Shown: piece after piece, positions 34,080 to 42,453 of the stretch
Numbering within the stretch: the stretch's first letter is position 1
Layout: every line of letters begins with the position of its first letter
NCBI GenBank assembly: GCA_944386055.1
Contig: CALWZP010000002.1
Coordinates: 1-64,000, forward strand
Direction: 5' to 3'
Source of the DNA: an uncultured Oscillospiraceae bacterium
GTDB taxonomy: Bacteria; Bacillota; Clostridia; Oscillospirales; Oscillospiraceae
DNA: 64,000 bases
Made by a program: the position numbers and the translations under genes
The notes under the pieces: model-generated
Database searches by the model: none
Seen by the model: the letters and a program-made list of their open reading frames with translations, nothing else
Told to the model about the DNA's origin: nothing

Positions 34080-34961
34080 GTGACAGAGCGGCAGAAGGGG
34101 ACCCTGTGCGTATTTTTGGCCGCTGTGCTGTACAGCATCGGGGGGCTGTGCATCAAATTGATTCCCTGGAACGGGATGTCCATCAACGGGGGGCGTACCG
34201 CTATCGCCCTGGTGGTCATCGGCGGTTACCTTCTTCTCACCCGGCACCGTCCTCGAATGAACCGCTGGATTCTGCTGGGAGCGCTGGCGGTATGCGGCAC
34301 CAACATCCTGTTCGCGGTGGCCAACAAGATGACCACGGCAGCCAACACCATTGTGCTGCAGTTTACCGCCCCTATCTTTGTGCTGCTGTTCACTGTTGCG
34401 CTGTTCCATAAAAAGCCAAAGCGGCTGGATCTGATCACCTGTGGAGTGGTGTTCGGGGGGATCCTTTTCTTCTTTCTGGACAGCCTGTCTCTGGGAGGCG
34501 GATTGGGAAATCTGCTGGCCCTGCTGTCCGGGGTGTCCTATGCCGGGGTATTCCTCCTCAACGACATGCCGGACAGTGATCCCATCTCCTCGGTTTTCTG
34601 GGGGGATGTGATCTCGGCGGTGGCCGGACTGCCATTTATTGTACAGGAAACTGACTTTACACTTCGGACCATGACAAGTCTGGTGGTGCTTGGTGTGTTT
34701 CAGGTGGCGCTGGCCTATATTCTGATGTGCATTGGACTAAGGACCACGCCGGCGGTGACCGCCAGTCTGGTCTCGGGGATTGAACCAGTGCTCAATCCCA
34801 TCCTGGTGGCGGTATTTTATGGGGAGCACATGGGGCCCTTCGCCTTGGCGGGGGCCGTGATCGTCATCGGTGCGGTGGTGCTGTACAATGTGCTCCGGGC
34901 CAGACAGGAAACACGGGAATTGCAGGAAACGGAAGAGTCTTTTTATCACCAGCGCTCGTGA
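34080..34961 (+). CDS. EamA/DMT-family transporter under Tyr T-box control
   Basis: 293-residue membrane protein with ten hydrophobic segments in two EamA repeats (second repeat begins about residue 150). GTG 34080 has GGAGGTGATCC five bases upstream, directly after the T-box terminator; a longer frame to 34035 runs through the terminator. It is followed by tyrS after 43 bases with no terminator. T-box control suggests it carries tyrosine, another aromatic amino acid or a precursor. Direction is unproven, but induction on starvation favours uptake. Confidence 0.88.
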   Translation: MTERQKGTLCVFLAAVLYSIGGLCIKLIPWNGMSINGGRTAIALVVIGGYLLLTRHRPRMNRWILLGALAVCGTNILFAVANKMTTAANTIVLQFTAPIFVLLFTVALFHKKPKRLDLITCGVVFGGILFFFLDSLSLGGGLGNLLALLSGVSYAGVFLLNDMPDSDPISSVFWGDVISAVAGLPFIVQETDFTLRTMTSLVVLGVFQVALAYILMCIGLRTTPAVTASLVSGIEPVLNPILVAVFYGEHMGPFALAGAVIVIGAVVLYNVLRARQETRELQETEESFYHQRS

Positions 34962-35004
34962 CCAGCGAAAATGGTAATATTTAAAACAGAAAGGAACAAA
35001 AACG

Positions 35005-36231
35005 ATGACACTGTACGATGAACTGACGGCCCGGGGCCTGATCGCCCAGGTCACCAACGAGGAAGAGATCCGCGAGATGATCAACAACGGAAAGGCCACC
35101 TTCTACATCGGCTTTGACTGTACCGCGGACAGCCTCCATGTGGGGCATTTCATGGCATTGTGCCTGATGAAGCGGCTGCAGATGGCGGGTAACCGGCCCA
35201 TCGCCCTGATCGGCGGCGGCACCACCATGATCGGGGATCCCTCCGGCAGAACGGATATGCGGAAGATGCTCACCAAGGAAGACATCGACCACAATGCCGC
35301 CTGCTTCAAGAGACAGATGGAGCGATTCATCGACTTCTCTGATGGGAAGGCGCTGATGCTCAACAACGCCGATTGGCTGTTGGACCTCAATTATATTGAA
35401 CTTCTGCGGGAGGTGGGCGCCTGCTTCAGCGTGAACAATATGCTTCGGGCGGAGTGCTACAAGCAGCGCATGGAGAAGGGACTCTCCTTCCTGGAGTTCA
35501 ACTATATGATCATGCAGTCCTACGACTTCTACTACATGTTCCAGCACTACGGCTGCAACATGCAGTTCGGCGGAAACGACCAGTGGTCCAATATGCTGGG
35601 GGGTACCGAGCTGATCCGCCGGAAGCTGGGCAAGGACGCCCATGCCATGACCATCACGCTGCTGCTGAACAGCGAGGGAAAGAAGATGGGCAAGACCGCC
35701 GCCGGTGCGGTGTGGCTGGACCCAAACAAGACTTCCCCCTATGACTTCTACCAGTACTGGCGCAATGTGGATGACGCCGATGCGCTCAAATGCATCCGGA
35801 TGCTCACCTTCCTGCCGCTGGAGCAGATCGACGAAATGGAGAAATGGGAGGGCAGTCAGCTGAACCAGGCCAAGGAGATCCTGGCCTATGAGCTGACCAA
35901 GCTGGTCCACGGTCAGGAGGAGGCGGACAAGGCTCAGACCGCCGCCAAGGCCCTGTTCGTGGGGGGCGGTGACATGAGCAATGTGCCCGCCACCACCCTC
36001 ACCGAGGCGGACCTGACCGACGGGAAGATCGGCCTACTGGACCTGATGATAAAGTGCGGCTTGGCACCCTCCAAGAAGGAGGCCCGCCGGCTGGTGGAGC
36101 AGGGGGGCGTGGAGGTCAACGGCCAGAAGGCCGCCGACGCCACCGCCGCCTTTACAAAGGAGGACCTGGCGGGGGATGGCCTGATGCTGAAGAAGGGCAA
36201 GAAGGTGTTCCACAGAGCTGTGGCACAATGA
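35005..36231 (+). CDS. tyrS: Tyrosyl-tRNA synthetase
   Basis: Charges tRNA-Tyr. Class I synthetase of 408 residues: HIGH-like HVGHF (~46-50), tyrosine-site sequences GGNDQWSNMLGGTELI (~190-205), KMSKS-like KKMGKT (~229-234), and a C-terminal S4 RNA-binding domain (APSKKEARRLVEQGGVEVNG). The start ATG has GAAAGGAAC upstream. Likely read from the T-box promoter. Confidence 0.97.
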   Translation: MTLYDELTARGLIAQVTNEEEIREMINNGKATFYIGFDCTADSLHVGHFMALCLMKRLQMAGNRPIALIGGGTTMIGDPSGRTDMRKMLTKEDIDHNAACFKRQMERFIDFSDGKALMLNNADWLLDLNYIELLREVGACFSVNNMLRAECYKQRMEKGLSFLEFNYMIMQSYDFYYMFQHYGCNMQFGGNDQWSNMLGGTELIRRKLGKDAHAMTITLLLNSEGKKMGKTAAGAVWLDPNKTSPYDFYQYWRNVDDADALKCIRMLTFLPLEQIDEMEKWEGSQLNQAKEILAYELTKLVHGQEEADKAQTAAKALFVGGGDMSNVPATTLTEADLTDGKIGLLDLMIKCGLAPSKKEARRLVEQGGVEVNGQKAADATAAFTKEDLAGDGLMLKKGKKVFHRAVAQ

Positions 36232-36260
36232 ACTGGATGACAGACAAACGATCAAAAGAA

Positions 36261-36297
36261 ATGGGAAGGGCGGAGCCAGGCTTCGCCCTTCCCATTT
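36261..36297 (+). terminator. Terminator after tyrS
   Basis: ATGGGAAGGGCG (36261-36272) pairs with CGCCCTTCCCAT (36284-36295). The T-run is short (TT). Confidence 0.65.
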
Positions 36298-36316
36298 CCT
36301 GGAGGAGGAAACTGAG

Positions 36317-37003
36317 ATGCTGAATATGGAAGAATGGATGGCTCTTTATCAGGAGACAATGCTGCGTTGCTTTGGAGAGAGGGTGCGGTTCATTGGCCTG
36401 CAGGGCAGCCGGGCAAGGGGAGAGGCGTCGGAGAACAGCGACATCGATGTGGTGCTGCTGCTGGACCGGCTGGCGCCGGAGGACCTGGAGAAATACCGCC
36501 GGGCGGCGGCAGGGCTGCCCCGGCGGGAGCTGCTGTGCGGCTTCGTCTCCGGGGTGTCCGAGTTGAAAAACTGGGAACGGGGAGAGCTGTTCCAGTTCTA
36601 CTATGACACGACCCCGGTGCTGGGGCGGTTGGAAGAGGTGATTACACCGCCCGGCAGAGAAGATGCCGCCCGGGCGGTATTGGCGGGGAGCTGTGCCATC
36701 TATCATCTGTGCGTCCATAATGGACTTCATGGGCGGGAGCTGCCGGTGCTTTACGGGGCGGCCAAGAGTGTGCGCTGTGTGCTCCAGGCGGAATACTTTC
36801 TTGCGGACGGCGTATTTCTCCGCCGCCGGGAGGAACTGGAGGCACGGCTCTCCCCGGAGGAGACCCGGGTGTGGAAAGCGGTGACGGGCAGGGAGGAGGA
36901 CCTGGACGATATCACCGCTCTGCTGCTGCATTGGAGCGGCAGGCTGATCCGCACCTGCGGTACATGGGGATCGGGGGAACCGCATATTTCCGAAAGCCGT
37001 TGA
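36317..37003 (+). CDS. Nucleotidyltransferase-domain protein (MNT-like)
   Basis: 228 residues. The Pol-beta nucleotidyltransferase motif is GSRARGEASENSDIDVVLLL (30-49), with metal-binding Asp42 and Asp44. The C-terminal half is helical and resembles HEPN-type partner domains of kanamycin-type enzymes, so this may be a natural MNT-HEPN fusion. The substrate is unknown. ATG 36317 follows GGAGGAGG. It stands alone between the tyrS terminator and the ECF operon. Confidence 0.75.
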   Translation: MLNMEEWMALYQETMLRCFGERVRFIGLQGSRARGEASENSDIDVVLLLDRLAPEDLEKYRRAAAGLPRRELLCGFVSGVSELKNWERGELFQFYYDTTPVLGRLEEVITPPGREDAARAVLAGSCAIYHLCVHNGLHGRELPVLYGAAKSVRCVLQAEYFLADGVFLRRREELEARLSPEETRVWKAVTGREEDLDDITALLLHWSGRLIRTCGTWGSGEPHISESR

Positions 37004-37104
37004 AGGCTTCAGCATCAAGTCCTCCCGCAGATTTTCCCTTGCGAGATCGAGGAGCATGCGCCAAATGATCGGTCTTCCAATCCGCCAAAAATTTTCCGGC
37101 AGGG

Positions 37105-37134
37105 TGTGACAAAACAGCCGCTGCAATCGTATTT
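37105..37134 (+). promoter_or_regulatory. Possible ECF-type promoter upstream of the sigma gene
   Basis: TGTGACAAAAC (37105-37115) and CGTATTT (37128-37134) resemble -35/-10 elements with a CGT-type -10 used by many ECF factors. Could be autoregulated. Weak. Confidence 0.3.
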
Positions 37135-37190
37135 AGAGTGAGAACACCAGGCGGAGACAGCCTCCGCGCAGAAAGATAGGGAGGTGTCCG

Positions 37191-37676
37191 ATGGAAAGAA
37201 CGCAGTTCAACGATGCCGTACACCGGTATCAGGACATGGTATATCGGATCGCCCTGCACCACCATGCCAATCCTGCCGATGCGGAGGATGCCGTGCAGGA
37301 GGTCTTTCTGCGCCTGTTTACCCGGGAAAAGGGATTTGAGAGCGGAGAGCATCTGCGGCGCTGGCTGATCCGGGTGACGGTGAATGTCTGCCGGGACACC
37401 CTGAAGAGCGCATGGCGGCGGAATGTTCCCCTGGATTCGGTGGGGGAATTGCCCGCCTTTGAGCAGCCGGAGCAGCGGGAGCTGTACCAGGCGGTGATGG
37501 CCCTGCCGGAGCAGGACCGGACCGTGCTGGACCTGTTTTACTACGAGGAGCTCACCACCAAAGAGATCGCAAGGCTGCTGCATATCCGGCAGACCACGGT
37601 GACGACACGGCTGTCCCGGGCTCGGGAGAGACTGAAGCGGCAATTGAAGGAGGCGTGGCAGGATGACGAATCGTGA
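37191..37676 (+). CDS. ECF-type RNA polymerase sigma factor
   Basis: 161-residue sigma-70 family protein. Region 2 is FNDAVHRYQDMVYRIALHHH to DAEDAVQEVFLRLF (~5-45) and region 4 is LPEQDRTVLDLFYYEELTTKEIARLLHIRQTTVTTRLSRARERL (~104-147). ATG 37191 has GGGAGGTG seven bases upstream. The next gene overlaps its end by 14 bases and encodes a membrane protein, the usual sigma/anti-sigma pairing. The signal is unknown. Confidence 0.92.
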   Translation: MERTQFNDAVHRYQDMVYRIALHHHANPADAEDAVQEVFLRLFTREKGFESGEHLRRWLIRVTVNVCRDTLKSAWRRNVPLDSVGELPAFEQPEQRELYQAVMALPEQDRTVLDLFYYEELTTKEIARLLHIRQTTVTTRLSRARERLKRQLKEAWQDDES

Positions 37677-39075
37677 ATTCTACCGGCGGACCTTTTCCCA
37701 GCTGCACTCATCCGCAGAGCTGAACTGGGAGGCATTTGCATGCATGACGCGGCGGAAAGCGCGGCGGGGCACCATCCGCCGGGCCGCGGTGATCGCTGCG
37801 GGGGTGGCTGTGCTGGCGGCGCTGAGCACGGCGGCGGTGGCTACCGGCCTGTTCGGGTTGGGCCGGTTCCTGATGGGAGAACAGGCGCGTTTTGAGGTTC
37901 CGGATGGAAACGGGGGTATGGTACAAGAGCAGTCCTATGCCATCACCCTCCAGGGCTATTCCGACACCCCGGAGAGCCGGGCCAAGGCCGAGTGGGAGCG
38001 CTGGCTGGCGGGCTATGACCCGGACAAGGCGATCCTGGAGTGCATCGGCAACGAGCCGGTGGGCCCCTTCAGCCCCTACGACAGCTACTATAATATATAC
38101 ACCCAGGAGATGGCGAATGAGCTGGAGGAGATCGCGGAGCGCCACGGCCTGAACCTCCACACCGGCATGACGCTGCTGGAGGATCCCCAGGAGCTGTTCC
38201 AGGAGACGGGAGGGGACTTCCTGGGTCCCAACACCGCCTATACCGCCTATCTGTACGAGGACGGGACCTTCGCCTTTGACGGAGAGATGGACCGGCGGGG
38301 CGGTGATGTTTCCATTCAGTTCATGCGGTGTGTGAAAGGGACGCTCACCGATGTGATGCTGGTGGTGGGGGAGCCCTCCCTGTTTGAGAGCTGGGAGTAC
38401 CGCTCGGCCTGCGGCATCCCGGTGACCCTGGCCCTGGGCCCTCATAAGGGGCTGCTGCTGGCAGAACTGGCGGACTGCTACATCTCGGTGAACATCCTCA
38501 TGGGAACAGAGGGGGAGGACGGACTGACTCCGGCTGATTTGGAGGCCTTTGCCGACAGCCTGGATCTGACCCTGCTGACCCCGGTAAAGGCCCCGGAGAT
38601 ACCAGATTCGGCGGAAGAGGAGCCGTCCTCCTGGCCTGCTCCGGAGGAGGATGCCATCTACCTTCAGACCGGCATCCAGGAGGCGGCGGCCCAGCGATTC
38701 TTCTCTCAGTTTGCCCTGGCTGTGGAAACGAGGGATGTGTCTGCCCTGGCCGACATGCTCTGTCTGCCCATGGAACTGGAGACGGGGGATGGAGAGCGAA
38801 CCACCATCGCAGCGGAGGAGGATCTGTACCGCTGCTTCGACACGATCTTCAGCCAACAGATCGTGGATGCCATTCAGCAGAACCGGTATACCCGGGAGCG
38901 GGCGGATCTCTATGCCCACGGCGGCATGGTGGGGCTGGGGACTGCCGGGGAGATCTGGTTCGGTTTGGCGGAGGACGGGGATATCCGGGTCTTCACGATC
39001 CAGCAGGGGGACGGAGGCATGGCTCTACGCCGGTCCGCTCAGGGCATTTCCGACGGCCCCTGGGCGGGAGAGTAG
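37663..39075 (+). CDS. Membrane-anchored putative anti-sigma/sensor protein
   Basis: 470 residues. A ~35-residue basic cytoplasmic N-terminus (REFYRRTFSQLHSSAELNWE, then RRKARRGTIRR) precedes one membrane segment (AAVIAAGVAVLAALSTAAVA, ~42-61) and ~400 extracytoplasmic residues. This layout fits an RsgI/DUF4179-like anti-sigma sensor, though no zinc anti-sigma motif is present. The end part (FFSQFALAVETRDVSALADM) resembles NTF2-like domains. Translation stops at TAG 39073-39075, but the frame stays open and protein-like for ~41 more codons, see findings. Confidence 0.75.
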   Translation: MTNREFYRRTFSQLHSSAELNWEAFACMTRRKARRGTIRRAAVIAAGVAVLAALSTAAVATGLFGLGRFLMGEQARFEVPDGNGGMVQEQSYAITLQGYSDTPESRAKAEWERWLAGYDPDKAILECIGNEPVGPFSPYDSYYNIYTQEMANELEEIAERHGLNLHTGMTLLEDPQELFQETGGDFLGPNTAYTAYLYEDGTFAFDGEMDRRGGDVSIQFMRCVKGTLTDVMLVVGEPSLFESWEYRSACGIPVTLALGPHKGLLLAELADCYISVNILMGTEGEDGLTPADLEAFADSLDLTLLTPVKAPEIPDSAEEEPSSWPAPEEDAIYLQTGIQEAAAQRFFSQFALAVETRDVSALADMLCLPMELETGDGERTTIAAEEDLYRCFDTIFSQQIVDAIQQNRYTRERADLYAHGGMVGLGTAGEIWFGLAEDGDIRVFTIQQGDGGMALRRSAQGISDGPWAGE

Positions 39076-39166
39076 ACGGATTCGAATACCGGAGATACGG
39101 CATCGAACTTCCAGCTGCTGGAAGGGGAGCGCTATATGTTCGTCAAGAAGAGACCGGCGTCAGACA

Positions 39167-39210
39167 AAACTGCGGAGCCCCGGCCAAAGCCGGGGCTCCG
39201 CAGTTTTTTA
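39167..39210. terminator. Bidirectional terminator between sigma operon and dapB
   Basis: A 16-bp perfect stem (39169-39184 with 39189-39204) with CAAA loop, TTTTTT after it on the plus strand and TTTT on the minus strand. Confidence 0.9.
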
Positions 39211-39251
39211 AGAATGTCATAAGAGAAGGGGGAGAGGAATGCACCAACCGG

Positions 39252-40010
39252 TCATCCGACGATATGGCTCATGTCATAGAGGCCAGGAGAGCCGACCCCG
39301 GCCAGGAACTTGGCGGCGGCCAGGGCGCCTTGTGCGAAGATCTCCCGGGACATGGCGGTGTGCTTCAGCTCAATGACCTCGTCATGTCCGGCGAAGATCA
39401 CCTCGTGGACCCCCACGATGGTCCCGCCCCGCACAGAGGAGATGCCAATCTCCCGGGAATCCCGGGGCTGGCGGACGCTGTGCCGGTCGTAGACATAGCG
39501 GGTCTCGTGAGGGCAGGCCTCGGCGGCGGCGTCGGCCAGCAGCAGGGCGGTGCCGGAGGGGGCGTCCAGCTTTTTATTGTGGTGGCGCTCCACGATCTCG
39601 ATGTCATAGCGGTCACCCAGTATGGACGCCGCCTTCTTCACCAGTTCTATCACCACATTGATGCCGAGAGACATGTTGGCGGAGCGGAAAATGGGCACCT
39701 CCCGGGCTGCCGCACCGATCTGGGCCAGCTGCTCGGGGGAGTAGCCGGTGGTGGCCAGGACCAGAGGAATGTGACGGGATACGGAGAAGTCCAACAGGCC
39801 ATCCAGAGCGGCGGGGTGGGAGAAATCGATGACCGCATCCGCTTCCCCGGTAAACTGGGCAGGCGAAGAGAACACGGGATAGGGGAGCTGGTCCCCCTGG
39901 CCCAGGACATCAAAGCCGGCGGCGACCTCCACCTGGGGGTCCTCCCGGCACAGGGCGTCCACCACCCGGCCCATGCGGCCATTGCAGCCGGAGATAACGA
40001 TGCGGATCAT
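39252..40010 (-). CDS. dapB: 4-hydroxy-tetrahydrodipicolinate reductase
   Basis: NAD(P)H reduction in the diaminopimelate/lysine pathway. 252 residues: Rossmann loop IVISGCNGRMGR (4-15), catalytic EIVERHHNKKLDAPSGTA (~139-156). ATG 40010 is used because AGGAAGGAG lies 8-16 bases upstream; an in-frame start at 40046 has no site. Last gene of asd-dapA-dapB. Confidence 0.96.
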   Translation of the reverse strand: MIRIVISGCNGRMGRVVDALCREDPQVEVAAGFDVLGQGDQLPYPVFSSPAQFTGEADAVIDFSHPAALDGLLDFSVSRHIPLVLATTGYSPEQLAQIGAAAREVPIFRSANMSLGINVVIELVKKAASILGDRYDIEIVERHHNKKLDAPSGTALLLADAAAEACPHETRYVYDRHSVRQPRDSREIGISSVRGGTIVGVHEVIFAGHDEVIELKHTAMSREIFAQGALAAAKFLAGVGSPGLYDMSHIVG

Positions 40011-40071
40011 AGAAGCGGGCTCCTTCCTGTCTTCTTTTGAGATCACAGCTGAGCGTTACCGGAGAGAGGAC

Positions 40072-40965
40072 TCAGCCCTTCAGCAGCCCCATGCGCTCCA
40101 TGGAAGCGCGGAGGATTTTTTCGTTTTCGGGAGAGATGTCGCACAGGGGCAGACGCAGGGGACCGGCCTCCATCCCCAGCAGGTTCATGGCCGCCTTGAT
40201 GGGGATGGGGTTGACCTCGATAAACAAGGCGTCGATGAGGTCCATGTACTGGATCTGGATGCGGGAGGCCGCCTCAAAGTCGTTTTCCAGACAGAGATGG
40301 GACATCTTCACCATCACCTCGGGGGCGATGTTGGACACCACCGAGATGACCCCCTTGGCGCCCAGCGCCATCATGGGCACCACCTGGTCGTCGTTGCCCG
40401 ACCAGATGTAGAAATCGTCGGGGCAGAGGAAACGGGTGTGAGCCAGGAGGGAGAAGTTGCCGCTGGCCTCCTTCACGCCGTTGATCTTGGGATTCTGGGA
40501 CAGGATCTGATAGGTCTCCGCCTTGAAGGAGACGCCGGTGCGTCCGGGGACATTGTAGAGAATGATGGGCAGGTCCACCCGGTCGGCGATATACTCATAG
40601 TGCTTGATAAGGCCGGTCTGACTGGCTTTATTGTAGTAGGGCGTCACATGGAGCAGCGCGTCCGCCCCGGAATCCTGGGCGTGCTGGGAGAGGTAGACGG
40701 CGGCAGAGGTGTCATTGCTGCCCGCGCCGGCGATGACCTTTACCCGGTGGTCCACCCGCTTGACGCAGTATTCCACGGCGGCGATGTGCTCCCGGATGGA
40801 CATGGTGGCGGATTCGCCGGTGGTGCCGCAGACGCACACCGCGTCCACCCCGGCCTCAATCTGCCGGTCGATGAGCCGGCCGAAGGCGTCATAATTGATG
40901 TTCCCGTTCTGGTCAAAGGGGGTGACCAGGGCGGGACAGGAACCGGTGAAGACTGGAGTCCGCAT
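40072..40965 (-). CDS. dapA: 4-hydroxy-tetrahydrodipicolinate synthase
   Basis: Condenses pyruvate and aspartate semialdehyde. 297 residues with the Schiff-base lysine in GVKEASGN (~160-167), the catalytic Tyr in LYNVPGRTG (~132-140) and GTTGESATMS (~44-53). ATG 40965 has GAAAGGGTG nine bases before; GTG 40974 overlaps that site and is rejected. Feeds peptidoglycan DAP and lysine. Confidence 0.96.
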   Translation of the reverse strand: MRTPVFTGSCPALVTPFDQNGNINYDAFGRLIDRQIEAGVDAVCVCGTTGESATMSIREHIAAVEYCVKRVDHRVKVIAGAGSNDTSAAVYLSQHAQDSGADALLHVTPYYNKASQTGLIKHYEYIADRVDLPIILYNVPGRTGVSFKAETYQILSQNPKINGVKEASGNFSLLAHTRFLCPDDFYIWSGNDDQVVPMMALGAKGVISVVSNIAPEVMVKMSHLCLENDFEAASRIQIQYMDLIDALFIEVNPIPIKAAMNLLGMEAGPLRLPLCDISPENEKILRASMERMGLLKG

Positions 40966-40980
40966 GATATGCACCCTTTC

Positions 40981-41140
40981 TTGGAATTAGGAATTATTTT
41001 ATACCTGAAAACTTTGCGGTTTTGAGATAGGAGATAGGAGATGGGAGATAGGAGTTTTGGTGTCCGGCGCAGCCGGACTTTTAGATGCGCGCTCCGCGCG
41101 CTCCATCACTCCTAACTCCTCATTCCGAATTCCTAACTGG
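40981..41140. repeat. REP-like nested palindromic repeat, copy 1
   Basis: Between dapA and asd lies a non-coding palindromic element: left arm with GGAATTAGGAATT and repeated GGAGATA units, centre GTCCGGC-GCA-GCCGGAC (41062-41078) and a GCGCG hairpin near 41087-41101, right arm with CTCCTAACTCC and AATTCCTAACT. The core 41047-41078 matches 51434-51465 at 28 of 32 bases. Probably a MITE/REP-type element. Confidence 0.7.
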
Positions 41141-41149
41141 ACCGCAAAT

Positions 41150-42235
41150 TTATTTGCGGTCCATATACCCCTCGGCGCACAGCAGCTCCGCCAGCAGGAC
41201 GGCGCCGCCTGCGGCGCCCCGGAGGGTGTTGTGAGAGAGAGAGACGAATTTATAGTCGTACTGGGTGTCGGGGCGCAGCCGGCCGATGGAGACCGCCATG
41301 CCGCCCTCCAGCTCCCGGTCCAATTTGGTCTGGGGCCGGTCCGGCTCCTCAAAGTAATGGAGGAACTGCTTGGGGGCGGTGGGCAGGCCCAGCTGCTGGG
41401 GCAGGCCGCGATATTCCGCCCACCGCTGCTTCATCTCCTCCATGGTGGGCTTGTTCCGGAAGGTGACAAAGGCGGCGGCCATATGGCCGTTGGAGACGGG
41501 GACCCGCAGGCACTGGGCGGTGATGGCGGGGGCATCGGCATTGACGATGACGCCGCCCTCCACCTTGCCCCAGACCTTCAGCGGCTCCTTCTCGCTTTTC
41601 TCCTCCTCGCCGCCGATGTAGGGGATGAGGTTATCCACCATCTCCGGCCAGGTCTCAAAGGTCTTGCCGGCGCCGGAGATGGCCTGATAGGTGCATACCA
41701 GAATCTTCTCGATGCCGAACTCGCGCAGGGGGGACAGGGCGGGGACATAGCTCTGGATGGAGCAGTTGGACTTCACCGCGATGAAGCCGCGCTTGGTCCC
41801 CAGCCGCCGGCGCTGGTCCTCGATGACCCTGATGTGCTCGGGGTTGACCTCGGGGATGACCATGGGGACATCGGGGGTCCAGCGGTGGGCGGAATTGTTG
41901 GACACCACGGGGCACTCCGCCTTGGCATAGCGCTCCTCCAGGGCCATAATCTCCTCTTTCTTCATGTCCACCGCGGAGAAGACAAAGTCCACCGTGGCGG
42001 CGATCTGGTCCACATCCCGCTCCGCGTCCAGCACCACCAGATCCTTTGCCTCCTGAGGCATGGGAGTCTCCAGCGCCCAGCGGCTGCCCACCGCCTGCTC
42101 ATAGGTCTTGCCCGCGGAGCGGGAGCTGGCCGCGATGGCGGTGAGCTGGAACCAGGGGTGTCCCGCCATCAGAGTGACAAACCGCTGTCCCACCATTCCG
42201 GTGCCGCCGATGACTCCGACCTTATACTGCTTCAT
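41150..42235 (-). CDS. asd: Aspartate-semialdehyde dehydrogenase, archaeal/fungal-like type
   Basis: Reduces aspartyl phosphate to the semialdehyde, branch point to DAP, lysine, threonine and methionine. 361 residues, longer than the usual ~340 bacterial type. N-terminal GVIGGTGMVGQR (7-18), catalytic Cys in VKSNCSIQ (~155-162), His motif in VSNGHMAAAF. ATG 42235 has GGAGGTAAT upstream. The stop codon lies within a hairpin GGACCGCAAAT/TTTGCGGTCC (41139-41162). DAP operon head. Confidence 0.94.
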   Translation of the reverse strand: MKQYKVGVIGGTGMVGQRFVTLMAGHPWFQLTAIAASSRSAGKTYEQAVGSRWALETPMPQEAKDLVVLDAERDVDQIAATVDFVFSAVDMKKEEIMALEERYAKAECPVVSNNSAHRWTPDVPMVIPEVNPEHIRVIEDQRRRLGTKRGFIAVKSNCSIQSYVPALSPLREFGIEKILVCTYQAISGAGKTFETWPEMVDNLIPYIGGEEEKSEKEPLKVWGKVEGGVIVNADAPAITAQCLRVPVSNGHMAAAFVTFRNKPTMEEMKQRWAEYRGLPQQLGLPTAPKQFLHYFEEPDRPQTKLDRELEGGMAVSIGRLRPDTQYDYKFVSLSHNTLRGAAGGAVLLAELLCAEGYMDRK

Positions 42236-42304
42236 GATCCATTACCTCCTGATGCCTCCGGCCCGCAGGACCGCCTGCCGTACAATGGTGAACGAAAAGA
42301 GTGG

Positions 42305-42334
42305 TTGCCAAACGGTCCAAAGGTGTACTATAAT
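42305..42334 (+). promoter_or_regulatory. Candidate promoter of the SpoIID-domain gene
   Basis: TTGCCA (42305-42310), 18-bp gap, TATAAT (42329-42334), about 120 bases before the chosen start. Confidence 0.5.
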
Positions 42335-42453
42335 AAGCTAAAATGCAGAAAAAAGGGAAACACACAGGCCGATGTATAATAATCTATCTTAGCATGGCTT
42401 GGGTCTTCCTGTCAATGGATTGGATGACGGCGTTTACGGAAATGGTGAATGAC

